A DNA stretch of 64,000 nt from Jiella sonneratiae (GCF_017353515.1 NZ_JAFMPY010000004.1:62001-126000), one strand, 5' to 3'. Shown: positions 9,612 through 18,777, numbered from the stretch's first letter. The notes: a model not told the origin generated them from the sequence alone. Numbers and translations: made by a program.

Positions 9612-10700
9612 ATGCAGCGCAGGCAGTTCATCAAAAGCGTCGCCGGCGGCGTCGCGGCGACGGCCGTGTCGGGCCTGATGGGGCGGCGGGCCTTCGCCGC
9701 CGACAAGTGCATCATGCCCTGGGCGTCCGACACCCCGATGGTGAAGCGCGAGGCCAAGAGCGGCCCGTTCAAGATCGCGCTCTCCAACTCCTATATCGGC
9801 AACACCTGGCGCACCGAGATGGTGCAGATCGCCAAGGCGTATACGGAGCGCGACGACGTCAAGCCGATGATCGCGAGCTTCCAGGCGACGAGCTCGGGCA
9901 ACGAGGTCTCGGCCCAGATCGCCCAGATGAACCAGATGATCCTGTCCGGGGTGGATGCGATCATCCTCAACGCCGCGTCGCCGACCGGCCTCAACTCCGT
10001 CGTCGACCAGGCGGTCGACGCCGGCATCCTCGTCGTTTCCTTCGACAACGTCGTCACCACCGAAAACGCCGTGCTGGTCAACGAAGACCAGTATTCCATG
10101 GGCAAGCAGTGGGCCGACTTCATCGTCGACAAGACCGGCGGCAAGGGCAACATCCTGGTGGTGCGCGGCGTCGCCGGCACCTTCGTCGACCAGGAGCGCA
10201 CCCGTGCGGCCAACGACGTCTTCGGCAAGCATCCGGAGATCAAGACCACCGAGATCTACGGCAACTGGGACGACGGCACCGCCCAGAAGGTGACGGCCAA
10301 CGCCCTCGCCTCGGGCACCAAGTTCGACGGCGTCTGGAGCCAGGGCGGCGACACCGGCGTGGTGCGCGCCTTCCAGCAGGCCGGCATGGACATTCCGCCG
10401 ATCGCCGGCGAGGCGGAAAACGGCTTCCGCAAGCTCGCCTCCGAGCTGAAGTTCCCGATGCTGTCGATCGGCCAGTCGCCGGCGCTCTCGGCGCTGTCGA
10501 TCAAGGTCGCGCTGGACATCCTGCAGGGCAAGGAGACGCCGCGTTCGGTGAGCGCGCCGCTGCCGACGGCGACAACGGATACGTTGAAGTCCGGCGAGAA
10601 CTTCTTCCCCGACCTGCCCGACAGCTTCTTCACGCCGATCTCGATCCCGGTCTGCGGTCTCGATTTCGACGTCAACCAGATCCTCAAGCAGAAGGTCTGA
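9612..10700 (+). CDS. CUT2 sugar-binding protein (ribose/xylose type), Tat-exported
   Basis: A 362-residue protein starting at the ATG preceded by GGGAGGAGA. The N-terminus MQRRQFIKSVAGG carries a twin-arginine motif, with a cleavage site after RRAFA near residue 30. The mature part is a periplasmic binding protein of the Peripla_BP_4 class (SNSYIGNTWRTEM, DAIILNAASPTGLN, GVWSQGGDTG). These bind monosaccharides or autoinducer-like sugars; the ligand is not evident. Tat export is a noticeable feature since many sugar-binding proteins use Sec. First gene of a four-gene importer operon. Confidence 0.92.
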   Translation: MQRRQFIKSVAGGVAATAVSGLMGRRAFAADKCIMPWASDTPMVKREAKSGPFKIALSNSYIGNTWRTEMVQIAKAYTERDDVKPMIASFQATSSGNEVSAQIAQMNQMILSGVDAIILNAASPTGLNSVVDQAVDAGILVVSFDNVVTTENAVLVNEDQYSMGKQWADFIVDKTGGKGNILVVRGVAGTFVDQERTRAANDVFGKHPEIKTTEIYGNWDDGTAQKVTANALASGTKFDGVWSQGGDTGVVRAFQQAGMDIPPIAGEAENGFRKLASELKFPMLSIGQSPALSALSIKVALDILQGKETPRSVSAPLPTATTDTLKSGENFFPDLPDSFFTPISIPVCGLDFDVNQILKQKV

Positions 10701-10871
10701 GAGCGGCCGGAAGCGGCGCGCCGGCAGAGGCGGTACCCCCCGTCTTCGGCCGGCCGCCGCTTGATCCGGCATCGCCCTCGGCGGAGCCTCGTCGCCCCGC
10801 CGGCGGCCGTGCCGGCCTTGCAGCGGTGCCGGCGGTCCGGCCGGCGCCGACAATCGGGCGGAGAGTGCGAT

Positions 10872-12449
10872 TTGCGTCCAGGAACCGACAAGGCCCCGTT
10901 AGAGGAGGGCCGCCCGCTGCTCGACGCGCGGGGCATCTCCAAGAGCTTCGGCGGCGTCCATGCGCTGGAAGCGGCGGACTTTTCCTGCCGCGCCGGCGAG
11001 ATCCACGCCCTGCTCGGGGCGAACGGCGCCGGCAAGTCGACCCTCGTGAAGGTGCTGAGCGGCGTTCAGCGCCCCGATGCGGGGACGATCACCCTCGCCG
11101 GCGAGACGGTGCAGTTCTCCGGCCCCGCCGAGGCGGCGCATCACGGCGTCGCGACGGTGTTCCAGGAGCTGTCGCTGTTTCCGCATCTCACGGTGGCCGA
11201 GAACATCTATGTCGGCCACGAGCCGACCGGCCCCCTCGGCCAGATCGACCAGCGGCGCATGCGCAGCGACGTGCGGGCGCTGTTCGACAGTCTCGGCGTC
11301 GGCCACATCGCGCCGGGCGCCCATGTCAGCGACCTGTCTCTCGCCGACCGCCAGCTCGTCGAGATCTTCAAGGCGCTGTCGAAAGAGCCCAAGCTCCTGA
11401 TCCTCGACGAGGGCACCTCGGCGCTCGGCCGCAAGGAGGTGCAGCGGCTGTTCGACCTCCTGCGCAAGCTGAAGGCCGCCGGCACCTCGGTGATCTTCAT
11501 CTCCCACCGGATGAGCGAGATCCGCGAATTCGTCGACCGGATGACGATCTTCCGCAACGGCCGCCACGTCGCGACGGTGGCGGCGCGCGAGGCGAGCGAC
11601 GCCGAGATCGTCGAGATGATGCTCGGCCAGCGGGTCGAGCGGTCGTTTCCGGAGCGCACGGAGGTCTCGCGCGACGAGCCGCCGCTCCTCGAACTCTCCG
11701 GCTTTTCGGTCGGCTCCGACCTTGCCGACGTTTCCCTCTCGCTGCGCCGCGGCGAGGTGCTCGGCCTCGCCGGCCTCGAGGGCCAGGGGCAGGGGACGCT
11801 GCTCCTCGCTTTGTTCGGCGCCTATCGGGGCGTCGCCGGCGAGGCGCTGATCGACGGCCGGCCGGTGCGGCTCTCTTCGCCGAAGGCGGCCATGGAGAGC
11901 GGCATCGCGCTGATCCCCGAGGACCGCAAGACGGAAGGCCTCGTCCTGCCGATGAGCGTTCGCGAAAACATCACCTTCTCGGTGCTCTCGCGCCTCGGCC
12001 GCTTCGGCTTCGTCAGCGCCGCCAGGGAAAGGGCTTTCGTCGGCCGCATGATGGAGCGCCTCTCCGTCAAGGCGGCGTCGATGGAACTGCCGGCCCGGTC
12101 GCTGTCGGGCGGCAACCAGCAGAAGCTGGTGCTCGCCAAGTGGCTGGAGACCGGCGCCGACGTGTTCCTGTTCTACGATCCGACGCGCGGCATCGACGTC
12201 GGCACCAAGCAGGCCTTCTACGAACTCATCGTCGGCCTCACGCGGGAGGGCAAGGGCGTGATCCTCTATTCGACGGAAACCAGCGAGCTGATCGGGCTCT
12301 GCCACCGGGTCGCGGTGATGGACGGCGGGCGCGTGGCGCTGACCCTCGAAGGCGGAAACATCACCGAGGAGGAAATCCTCGCCGCCTCGCTCGGCGTCGG
12401 CCGCGGCCGGAACGCGGCCGGCGCCGACATGGCGGAGGCAGCCCAGTGA
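10872..12449 (+). CDS. CUT2 sugar ABC ATPase (RbsA/XylG type, duplicated)
   Basis: About 525 residues with two ABC domains. The first has GANGAGKST, LSLADRQL (weak signature) and LLILDEGTSALGRKE. The second lacks a canonical Walker A (GLEGQGQGT) but has LSGGNQQKLVLAKWL and the Walker-B-like FLFYDPTRGIDVGTK. This asymmetry is normal for RbsA-type proteins. The first domain has Gly-Arg where most members have Thr/Glu after the Walker B Ser-Ala-Leu. A TTG at 10872, following GGAGAG, is my start; the open frame extends upstream to 10761 into low-complexity sequence. The stop overlaps the permease GTG. Confidence 0.9.
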   Translation: MRPGTDKAPLEEGRPLLDARGISKSFGGVHALEAADFSCRAGEIHALLGANGAGKSTLVKVLSGVQRPDAGTITLAGETVQFSGPAEAAHHGVATVFQELSLFPHLTVAENIYVGHEPTGPLGQIDQRRMRSDVRALFDSLGVGHIAPGAHVSDLSLADRQLVEIFKALSKEPKLLILDEGTSALGRKEVQRLFDLLRKLKAAGTSVIFISHRMSEIREFVDRMTIFRNGRHVATVAAREASDAEIVEMMLGQRVERSFPERTEVSRDEPPLLELSGFSVGSDLADVSLSLRRGEVLGLAGLEGQGQGTLLLALFGAYRGVAGEALIDGRPVRLSSPKAAMESGIALIPEDRKTEGLVLPMSVRENITFSVLSRLGRFGFVSAARERAFVGRMMERLSVKAASMELPARSLSGGNQQKLVLAKWLETGADVFLFYDPTRGIDVGTKQAFYELIVGLTREGKGVILYSTETSELIGLCHRVAVMDGGRVALTLEGGNITEEEILAASLGVGRGRNAAGADMAEAAQ

Positions 12450-13405
12450 GCCTTCGTCGCTACCGTTCCTCGCTGCTCGCCGTCGTCGGCCTGATCGTCC
12501 TGCTCGGCTACTACTGGTACCAGCAGCCGCTGATCCTCTCGCCCTTCGGCTTCCGCCTGCTCGCCAACCAGGGCACGACGCTGGCGCTGGCGGCCCTCGC
12601 CCAGCTCACCGTCGTGCTCACCGGCGGCGTCGACCTCTCGGTCGGCGCCATCGTCTCGCTCTCCAACACCATCGCCGCCACCTATATGGGCGACAGCCCG
12701 GCGAGCGTCGTCGGCGTCGTTTTGCTGACGCTCGCGGCGGGCTCGGCGGCGGGGCTGGTCAACGGGCTCCTCGTCGCCTACGGCCGGATCCAGCCGATCA
12801 TCGTCACCCTGGCGACGCTCTACATCTATTCCGGCTTCGCGCTGCTCATCAGGCCGCAGCCGGGCGGCTCGGTGCCGGGCTACTACGCCTCGACGCTGAC
12901 CGGCGCCTGGGGCTATCTGCCCTATTCGCTGATCGTCCTCCTCGTCGTCGCGCTGTGCTTGCGCATGCCGATCATGCGCTCGCGGCTCGGCACGGCGATC
13001 TACGCCGTCGGCGACAATCCGGGCGGGGCGCACATGTCGGGCATCAACGTGCCGCGGACACTGGTCTCGGCCTATGTGATCGGCGGCTTCCTCGCCGCCT
13101 GCGCCGGTCTCTTCCTCACCGCCCAGACCACGTCGGGCGACGCCACCGTCGGCACGTCCTACACGCTGAACTCGGTGGCCGCCGTGGTCTTCGGCGGGGC
13201 GATCCTCGGTGGCGGCAGGGGCGTCGCGCTCGGGCCGATCGTCGCGGCCTTCTTCATCTCGATCATCGTCAGCGTGCTGTTCGCCGCGGGCGTCTCGTCC
13301 TTCTACCAGAGCGTCTTCCAGGGGGCGATCCTGATCGTCGTCCTGATGTTCGGCAACGCCTGGACGCTGAGGGCCCGCAACCGCCTCGCGGTGCTGAGGA
13401 GCTGA
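12446..13405 (+). CDS. CUT2 sugar ABC permease 1 (RbsC type)
   Basis: A 319-residue membrane protein with about eight to ten helices and the RbsC-family signature GGVDLSVGAIVSLSN plus VGDNPGGAHMSGI and VFGGAILGGGRG. It starts with GTG inside the overlap GTGA with the ATPase stop, implying translational coupling. It pairs with the second permease four bases downstream; two different RbsC-type permeases suggest a heterodimeric pore. Confidence 0.93.
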   Translation: MSLRRYRSSLLAVVGLIVLLGYYWYQQPLILSPFGFRLLANQGTTLALAALAQLTVVLTGGVDLSVGAIVSLSNTIAATYMGDSPASVVGVVLLTLAAGSAAGLVNGLLVAYGRIQPIIVTLATLYIYSGFALLIRPQPGGSVPGYYASTLTGAWGYLPYSLIVLLVVALCLRMPIMRSRLGTAIYAVGDNPGGAHMSGINVPRTLVSAYVIGGFLAACAGLFLTAQTTSGDATVGTSYTLNSVAAVVFGGAILGGGRGVALGPIVAAFFISIIVSVLFAAGVSSFYQSVFQGAILIVVLMFGNAWTLRARNRLAVLRS

Positions 13406-13409
13406 TCCG

Positions 13410-14375
13410 ATGACCACGGCCACCCTCAAGAGCCGCTTCGGCGCCTTCACCCGCCACGGCGTCGCCGTGTCCTACGCGCTGCTCGTCGTGCTCATCGTCG
13501 TCGCGGTGATCCTCAACCCGGCCTTCGCCTCCTGGGCGAACGTCAAGGCGCAGCTGCAGATCGCCACCTTCATCGGCATCATCGCCATCGGCCAGACGCT
13601 GGTCATCCTCACCGGCCAGATCGATCTCTCGGTGCCGTGGAACCTCACCTTCTCATCGATCCTGATGGCGACGCTCTACGGTGAGGGCTACGGCTTCGCC
13701 GTCGCGGTCGGGGCGGCGCTGCTCGTCGGGATCGGCGTCGGCCTCGTCAACGCCATCGGCGTCGCGGTCTTCCGGCTGCATTCGCTGGTCTGGACGCTCG
13801 GCATGAACGCCCTCCTCGAGGGCGCGACCATGGTCTATACGAACGGCCAGCCGCCGGATTCCACCATTCCGGGCTTCGTGCGCTTCCTCGCGGTGGGCAA
13901 TCTCGGCGGCCTGCCGGTGGCGCCGCTGGTCTGGGCGGTGCTTGCCGCCGTCACCATCCTCGTCCTCGCCCGCTCGCGCTTCGGCCGCTTCCTCTACGCC
14001 ACGGGCAACAACGAGCCGGCGCTGTTCCTGTCGGGCGTCGCCACCCGGCGCGTCCATGTCGGCGCCTTCGTCGCCTCCGGCGTCTGCGCCGTCCTCGCCG
14101 GCATCCTCCTCACCGGCTACGCCTCGCAGACCTATCTCGGCATGGGCAACGACTATCTGCTGGTGCCGATCGCCGCGGTGATCATCGGCGGCACCAACAT
14201 CATGGGCGGCGCCGGCGGCTATGTCGGCACCATCGCCGGCACGCTGATCGTCGTGCTTTTGCAGTCGATCCTGTCGATCGCCCAGATCGGCCAGGCCGGC
14301 AAGAACATCACCTTCGGGCTGATCATCATCGCACTGGTCCTGCTCTACGCCCGCGAGGCGCGGCCGACGGACTGA
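13410..14375 (+). CDS. CUT2 sugar ABC permease 2 (RbsC type)
   Basis: A 321-residue RbsC-type inner-membrane permease. It has TGQIDLSVPWNLTF, the counterpart of the GGxDLSVG motif in its partner, then GNNEPALFLSGV and GGTNIMGGAGGYVGT. Last gene of the operon that starts at the Tat-exported binding protein. The 135-base stretch after it is GC-rich with short inverted repeats (GCCGCGG/CCGCGGC near 14395-14411) but no T-run. Confidence 0.92.
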   Translation: MTTATLKSRFGAFTRHGVAVSYALLVVLIVVAVILNPAFASWANVKAQLQIATFIGIIAIGQTLVILTGQIDLSVPWNLTFSSILMATLYGEGYGFAVAVGAALLVGIGVGLVNAIGVAVFRLHSLVWTLGMNALLEGATMVYTNGQPPDSTIPGFVRFLAVGNLGGLPVAPLVWAVLAAVTILVLARSRFGRFLYATGNNEPALFLSGVATRRVHVGAFVASGVCAVLAGILLTGYASQTYLGMGNDYLLVPIAAVIIGGTNIMGGAGGYVGTIAGTLIVVLLQSILSIAQIGQAGKNITFGLIIIALVLLYAREARPTD

Positions 14376-14510
14376 CGCCGCCCCGGTCGCCGCGGCCGCC
14401 GCGGCGCCTGCCCGCGGGGTTTCGCCGCGCCGAGACTGGCCGCCGCCGCGTCGCATCGGCCGGCGATTTCGCCTATCACCGGCCCCCGATTCACCCTAAC
14501 CTTGCTGCCG

Positions 14511-15266
14511 ATGTCCCTCCTCACCATCCTGCTGCTCTTTCTCGCCGGCTTTGCCGCGGCCGCGATCAACGCGGTCGCCGGCGGCGGCACCTTCATTTCC
14601 TTCGGGGCGCTGTCGCTCATCGGCGTGCCGCCGATCTCGGCCAACGCCACCTCCTCGATCGTCCATCTGCCGGGCTACTTCACCTCGACGCTGCCGTATC
14701 TCAAGGACATCCGGACGATCTGGCGGGGCATCGCCGTCCTCGCCGCCGTTTCGATCGTCGGCTCGCTCTGCGGCGCGATGCTGCTGCTGTGGCTGAACAA
14801 CGCCCAGTTCGCCGCCGCGGTGCCCTGGCTGCTGCTCGGCGCGACGGCGCTCTTCGCCGCCGGGCCGCTGCTGAAGCCGACGCCGCGGGAGGCCGGGTCG
14901 AGGAGCGAGAAGCGCGGTGTCGCCGCGCCGCTGATGCAGTTCGTCACCTCGATCTATGGCGGCTTCTTCGGCGCCGGCATGGGCATCATGATGCTGGCGA
15001 CGCTGGGCCTCACCGACAGCGGCGACTATCACCGCCTCAACGCCATCAAGAACGTCCTCGCCAACGTCATCGCCGTCGTCGCGATCGTCGTCTTCGTTTC
15101 GGGGGGCGTTGTGAACTGGCCCGGCGCGCTCGCCATGGTGCCGGGCGTCGCCCTCGGCGGCTATTCGGGGGTGTGGATCGCCAAGCGCGTGCCCCAGATC
15201 GCGGTGCGCAGCTTCGTCATCGCCGTCGGCCTGTTCCTCGCCGGCTACTATTTCGCCAAGGGCTGA
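14511..15266 (+). CDS. TauE/SafE family permease
   Basis: A 251-residue membrane protein with seven or eight helices. It opens with the family hallmark FAAAAINAVAGGGTFISF and repeats it in the second half as FVTSIYGGFFGAGMGIMML. Members move sulfite, sulfoacetate, sulfolactate or other organic anions, usually outward. I use the ATG at 14511; a TTG at 14502 is also in frame, and neither has a clear ribosome site. It lies downstream of the CUT2 operon in the same direction and ends at a strong bidirectional terminator. A link to sulfonated sugars is possible but unproven. Confidence 0.85.
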   Translation: MSLLTILLLFLAGFAAAAINAVAGGGTFISFGALSLIGVPPISANATSSIVHLPGYFTSTLPYLKDIRTIWRGIAVLAAVSIVGSLCGAMLLLWLNNAQFAAAVPWLLLGATALFAAGPLLKPTPREAGSRSEKRGVAAPLMQFVTSIYGGFFGAGMGIMMLATLGLTDSGDYHRLNAIKNVLANVIAVVAIVVFVSGGVVNWPGALAMVPGVALGGYSGVWIAKRVPQIAVRSFVIAVGLFLAGYYFAKG

Positions 15267-15268
15267 CC

Positions 15269-15294
15269 GGGGCGCCGCCGACGGCGCCCCTTTG
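15269..15294. terminator. Bidirectional intrinsic terminator
   Basis: GGGGCGCCG-ccga-CGGCGCCCC (15269-15290) is a perfect 9-bp stem followed by TTTGT on the plus strand. It fills the 28-base gap between the convergent TauE/SafE and NfeD genes, the expected place for a shared terminator. Confidence 0.75.
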
Positions 15295-15753
15295 TCACTG
15301 TGCCGGCTCGACCGTCAGCACCGCGCCGTCGGCGCCGGTGATCCGCACCCGGGTGCCCTGCGGCAGATCGGGGCCCGAGACGCTCCACCAGCTGTCCTCC
15401 AGCGCGATGCGGCCCCGCCCGTCGACGATCGCGTCGGTGAGCCGCGCCTCCCGCCCGACGAGACGCCCGGTGCGGCGGTTGAGCGGGCCGGCGTCCTCCG
15501 GCCCCGGCGCCTGGCCGTACCAGCGCCGGCCGAGATAGATCGCGACGGCGGCGACGACGACGAAGGCGATGACCTGTTGCGGAAAGCCGAACCAGCCGCT
15601 GCCGCCGACGAGGAAGGCATTGGTGCCGACGACGAGGGCGGCGAGGCCGAAGAAGACGAGATAGATGCCGGGGACGACCACCTCCAGCACCAGGAGCACC
15701 AGGCCGACGATCCACCAGCCATAGTCGGCGAAGGCCTGCAAAAGCGCGTCCAT
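15295..15753 (-). CDS. NfeD-family membrane protein
   Basis: A 152-residue protein with three or four hydrophobic helices (WWIVGLVLLVLEVVVPGIYLV, LAALVVGTNAFLVGG, VIAFVVVAAVAIYLG), then a C-terminal soluble OB-fold domain containing GREARLTDAIVDGRGRI and DLPQGTRVRITGADGAVLTVEPA. This is the short NfeD type that works with SPFH proteins in membrane quality control or microdomain organisation. The SPFH partner lies directly upstream. I start at the ATG at 15753; a GTG at 15762 that overlaps the SPFH stop is an alternative. Confidence 0.88.
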   Translation of the reverse strand: MDALLQAFADYGWWIVGLVLLVLEVVVPGIYLVFFGLAALVVGTNAFLVGGSGWFGFPQQVIAFVVVAAVAIYLGRRWYGQAPGPEDAGPLNRRTGRLVGREARLTDAIVDGRGRIALEDSWWSVSGPDLPQGTRVRITGADGAVLTVEPAQ

Positions 15754-15758
15754 GCCGC

Positions 15759-16784
15759 TCACCCGGCCTGTGCCGGCCCCGCGCCGCCGGTCGTGTCGGG
15801 GACGCGGAAGGCGGGACGTTCGCGGCGGGGCGGCCGTGGCGAAGAAGGCGGCGGGGTCGAGGCGCGGTCATCGCCGAAGGCGGCCCTGGCGATCTCGGCG
15901 ATGCCGGAGACCGAGCCGATCAGCGAGGAGGCTTCGAGCGGCATCAGCACGACCCGCTGATTGGGCGCCGATGCGAGCTTGGCGATGGCCTCGGTGTATT
16001 TCTGCGCCACGAAATAGTTGATCGCCTGGACGTCGCCGGCGGAAATGGCTTCCGAGACGAGCCGCGTCGCGGTCGCCTCCGCCTCGGCGAGGCGTTCGCG
16101 GGCTTCGGCCTCGCGATAGGCGGCCTCGCGCTTGCCTTCGGCCTGCAGGATCTGGCTCTGCTTCTCGCCCTCGGCCCTCAGGATCGCGGCGTTGCGCGCG
16201 CCTTCCGCCTCGAGGATATCGGCGCGCTTCTCGCGCTCGGCCATCATCTGCCGGGCCATGGCATCGACCAGATTCTTCGGCGGATTGATGTCCTTGATCT
16301 CGATGCGGGTGATCTTGATGCCCCAGGAGTGCGAGGCCTGGTCGACGACGCGCAGGATCCGCTCCGAGATCGTGTCGCGGTTGGAGAGGAGGTCGTCGAG
16401 GTCCATCGAGCCCATGACCGATCTGAGATTGGTCATCACCAGGTTGAGGATGGCGTTGTCGAGGCCCGAGACCTCGTAGGCCGCCGCCTTGGCGTCGAGG
16501 ATCTGGTAGAAGGCGACGCCGTCGGCCGCCACCGAGGCGTTGTCGCGGGTGATCACCTCCTGGGTCGGGACGTCGAGCACCTGCTCCATCATGTTCATCT
16601 TGCGGCCGACCCGCTCGATGAAGGGGACGAGGATGGAGAGGCCGGGCTCCAGCGTGCGGGTGTAGCGGCCGAAATTCTCGACGGTGTAATTGTAGCCCTG
16701 CGGCACGATCTTGATCGTCGAGGTGAGGACGACGACGGCGACGAACAGGAGGAAGACGAGGAGGATGGTTCCGGAGGTCAGCAT
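15759..16784 (-). CDS. SPFH/Band 7 (stomatin/QmcA-like) membrane protein
   Basis: A 341-residue protein with one N-terminal membrane helix (residues 5-22), the SPFH domain (IVPQGYNYTVENFGRYTRTLEPGL, then VPTQEVITRDNASVAADGV), an Ala/Glu-rich coiled coil at about 185-255 and a Pro/Arg-rich tail that is likely disordered. Such proteins oligomerise on the inner membrane and modulate FtsH-type proteolysis or stress resistance. It forms an operon with the NfeD gene, the classic pairing. The divergent gap to the ferrochelatase side is only about 120 bases. Confidence 0.92.
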   Translation of the reverse strand: MLTSGTILLVFLLFVAVVVLTSTIKIVPQGYNYTVENFGRYTRTLEPGLSILVPFIERVGRKMNMMEQVLDVPTQEVITRDNASVAADGVAFYQILDAKAAAYEVSGLDNAILNLVMTNLRSVMGSMDLDDLLSNRDTISERILRVVDQASHSWGIKITRIEIKDINPPKNLVDAMARQMMAEREKRADILEAEGARNAAILRAEGEKQSQILQAEGKREAAYREAEARERLAEAEATATRLVSEAISAGDVQAINYFVAQKYTEAIAKLASAPNQRVVLMPLEASSLIGSVSGIAEIARAAFGDDRASTPPPSSPRPPRRERPAFRVPDTTGGAGPAQAG

Positions 16785-16908
16785 TCGGGTCTCCAGAGCC
16801 GGCGATGCGCCGGACGGTGATGTGACGCGCCCCGTCAGCGACTATCGCGCGAATGCCGGCAAACGCAAGAGCCGTGCGGCCGGCGACAGCCGCGCGGCCT
16901 CTGAGCCC

Positions 16909-17970
16909 TCAGTCGAGCCAGCCCCGGAGTTCGCGCCGGACCATCGCCTCGATGACGTCCATGCCGGGCTCGGAATCGTTGAGGCAGGGGATGTGCGAGA
17001 AGTTCTCGCCGCCCGCCTCGTGGAAGATCTCGCCCGCCTCGCCGGCGATCTCCTCCAGCGTTTCGAGGCAGTCCGAGACGAAGCCGGGATTGAGGACGGC
17101 GATCGACTTCACCCCCTCCTTGGCGAGCTTCTCGACGGTCTTGTCCGTATAGGGCTGCAGCCACTCCTCCGGCCCGAATCGCGACTGGAAGGTGGTGATC
17201 AGCCGCCCCTTCGGCCAGCCGAGCCGCTCGTCGAGGAGCCGCGAGGTCTTCTGGCAGTGGCAGTGATAGGGATCGCCCTTGCGGAAATAGCTCTGCGGGA
17301 TGCCGTGATAGGAGGCGATGACGTGTTCCGGCTCGAAGTTGAGGCTCTCGAGATGGCTCTCGATCGACCGGGCGAGGGCGTCGATATAGACCGGCTCGTC
17401 GTGATAGGCGGGCACCGTGCGCACCGCCGGCATCCAGCGCTGCGCCATCATGTGCTCGAAGAACTTGTCGTTCACCGTCGCCGTGGTCGAGGCGGAATAT
17501 TGCGGATAGAGCGGGAAGACGAGGATCCGGTCGCAGCCTTCGCCCATCAGATAGTCGGCGCGCTCGGCGATCGACGGCGTGCCGTAGCGCATCGCCCAGT
17601 CGACGACGACCTCGCCGTGGCCGGCGAGACGGACGGCGAGCTTTTCGCCCTGCGCGCGGGTGAAGGTTCTGAGCGGCGACTCGTTCCTCTCGGTGTTCCA
17701 GATCTCGGCATAGGCCGCGCCAGACTTCTTCGGCCGGGTGTTGAGGACGATGCCGTAGAGGATCGGATACCAGGCGATGCGCGGCCATTCGATGACGCGC
17801 TTGTCGGAGAGGAACTCCTTGAGATAGCGCCGCATCGGCTTGAAGTCGGTGCCGTCGGGCGTCCCGAGATTGACCAGGAGGACACCGATCTTGGCGGTCT
17901 TGACCCTCGGGTGTTCCGCCGGAAGAGGGCCGGTGGCGCGCTCGGCGACCGTCTTGGTGAGGGCGTTCAT
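16909..17970 (-). CDS. hemH: Ferrochelatase
   Basis: A 353-residue ferrochelatase, inserting ferrous iron into protoporphyrin IX as the last step of protoheme synthesis. It shows KIGVLLVNLGTPDGT at the N-terminus, the catalytic His222 in ASYHGIPQSYFRKGDPY, CHCQKTSRLL, and the Glu-containing NPGFVSDCLETLEEI near the C-terminus. I chose the ATG at 17970; the open frame continues upstream to 18216 but reads through low-complexity sequence and a hairpin. Length agrees with alphaproteobacterial enzymes (about 340-355). Expected to be peripheral to the inner membrane. Confidence 0.96.
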   Translation of the reverse strand: MNALTKTVAERATGPLPAEHPRVKTAKIGVLLVNLGTPDGTDFKPMRRYLKEFLSDKRVIEWPRIAWYPILYGIVLNTRPKKSGAAYAEIWNTERNESPLRTFTRAQGEKLAVRLAGHGEVVVDWAMRYGTPSIAERADYLMGEGCDRILVFPLYPQYSASTTATVNDKFFEHMMAQRWMPAVRTVPAYHDEPVYIDALARSIESHLESLNFEPEHVIASYHGIPQSYFRKGDPYHCHCQKTSRLLDERLGWPKGRLITTFQSRFGPEEWLQPYTDKTVEKLAKEGVKSIAVLNPGFVSDCLETLEEIAGEAGEIFHEAGGENFSHIPCLNDSEPGMDVIEAMVRRELRGWLD

Positions 17971-18278
17971 CCTGCCATCCCGAAATGATTGCGTTGCCGA
18001 CCGGGTAAGGGTCGGCATAGGCCGATCCGGCGTCGACGCCGCCTGCGGGCGCTGCGCCCGCAGGCGCGCGGCACCGGCGCTCGGCCCGCCCGATATAGGG
18101 GATTGCGCCGAAATTTGAATGCGACGAAGGACAAAGATCGCGGATGGATTGCCGCTGCGGCCGGGCGGGGACGAGCCGGGGCGGATTTGCGAGAGGCAGG
18201 AATTGCCGCGCGCCACGCCGCGGCGTCCCCGTCGTCCCTTCTTCCGTTCCCCGTCTTCTGCTCGTCAGGCGGGCCGGG
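17971..18278. other. Gap with a perfect 12-bp hairpin upstream of hemH
   Basis: Between the Omp10-like gene and hemH lie 308 bases without a gene. The striking element is CGCCTGCGGGCG-CTG-CGCCCGCAGGCG at 18040-18066, a perfect 12-bp stem with a three-base loop, 70 bases upstream of the hemH start. There is no T-run on either strand, so it may be a protein-binding palindrome or a leader hairpin rather than an intrinsic terminator. Confidence 0.6.
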
Positions 18279-18644
18279 TCAGGCCCGGCCGAACTCGAAG
18301 CGCGTGCCGCTCGAGGCGGCGCAGGCCAGCCGGTCCGGCTGCACGAGGTTGCAGTTCGCCGACTGCTGCTGGTTGGTGGTGCGCGAGGTGTAGAGGATGT
18401 TGATCTGGCCGGGGCCGAGATTGGAATAGGTGCCGGTGGCGAGGACGCCGCCGGTTCCCTGTTCGACCGAGGCGAAATGGCCGTTGTTGAAGGTCGCGGA
18501 ATACGCGACCGGGCCGCCGAGGGCGTTCCAGCGGCCCTCGATGCCGCGCGGCTTCGGCGCGACCGCCGCGCGCTCGCTGCTCTGGCAGGCGCCGAGCGCG
18601 AGCGCGGCCAGGGTGACTGCGACTGCCGTCTTGTAAGTCCGCAT
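18279..18644 (-). CDS. omp10: Omp10-like outer-membrane lipoprotein
   Basis: A 121-residue lipoprotein. The signal MRTYKTAVAVTLAALALGAC ends in a lipobox with the acylated Cys at position 20. The mature part, RGIEGRWNALGG, FNNGHFASVEQGTGG, ATGTYSNLGPGQINI, and the C-terminal NCNLVQPDRLACAASSGTRF, aligns by eye with Brucella Omp10 (GIEGSW, LAEGNY, NCALVSPTQLNCTSSAGSRF), including the two cysteines. Omp10 is a surface lipoprotein in Brucella and conserved in Hyphomicrobiales; its biochemical role is unclear. GAGGA sits seven bases before the ATG. Confidence 0.85.
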   Translation of the reverse strand: MRTYKTAVAVTLAALALGACQSSERAAVAPKPRGIEGRWNALGGPVAYSATFNNGHFASVEQGTGGVLATGTYSNLGPGQINILYTSRTTNQQQSANCNLVQPDRLACAASSGTRFEFGRA

Positions 18645-18743
18645 CAAAGTCCTCGTGTTCGGCATCTGGCGGCGGAGGCGGCTGCCGCGGCCGCAGGCGG
18701 CGATCGTCCGCCGCCCGACATCCTCGGGGAATGTTTCAGAACG

Positions 18744-18777
18744 AGACGGCGTGAGCGTCAAGGGAAAATCGCCGTCT
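18744..18777. promoter_or_regulatory. Inverted repeat between hss and the Omp10-like gene
   Basis: AGACGGCG at 18744-18751 is repeated as CGCCGTCT at 18770-18777 with an 18-base AT-richer centre. It lies about 60 bases downstream of the hss stop and 100 bases before the Omp10-like start. It could be a weak terminator for hss or an operator for omp10; no T-run is present. Confidence 0.35.
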
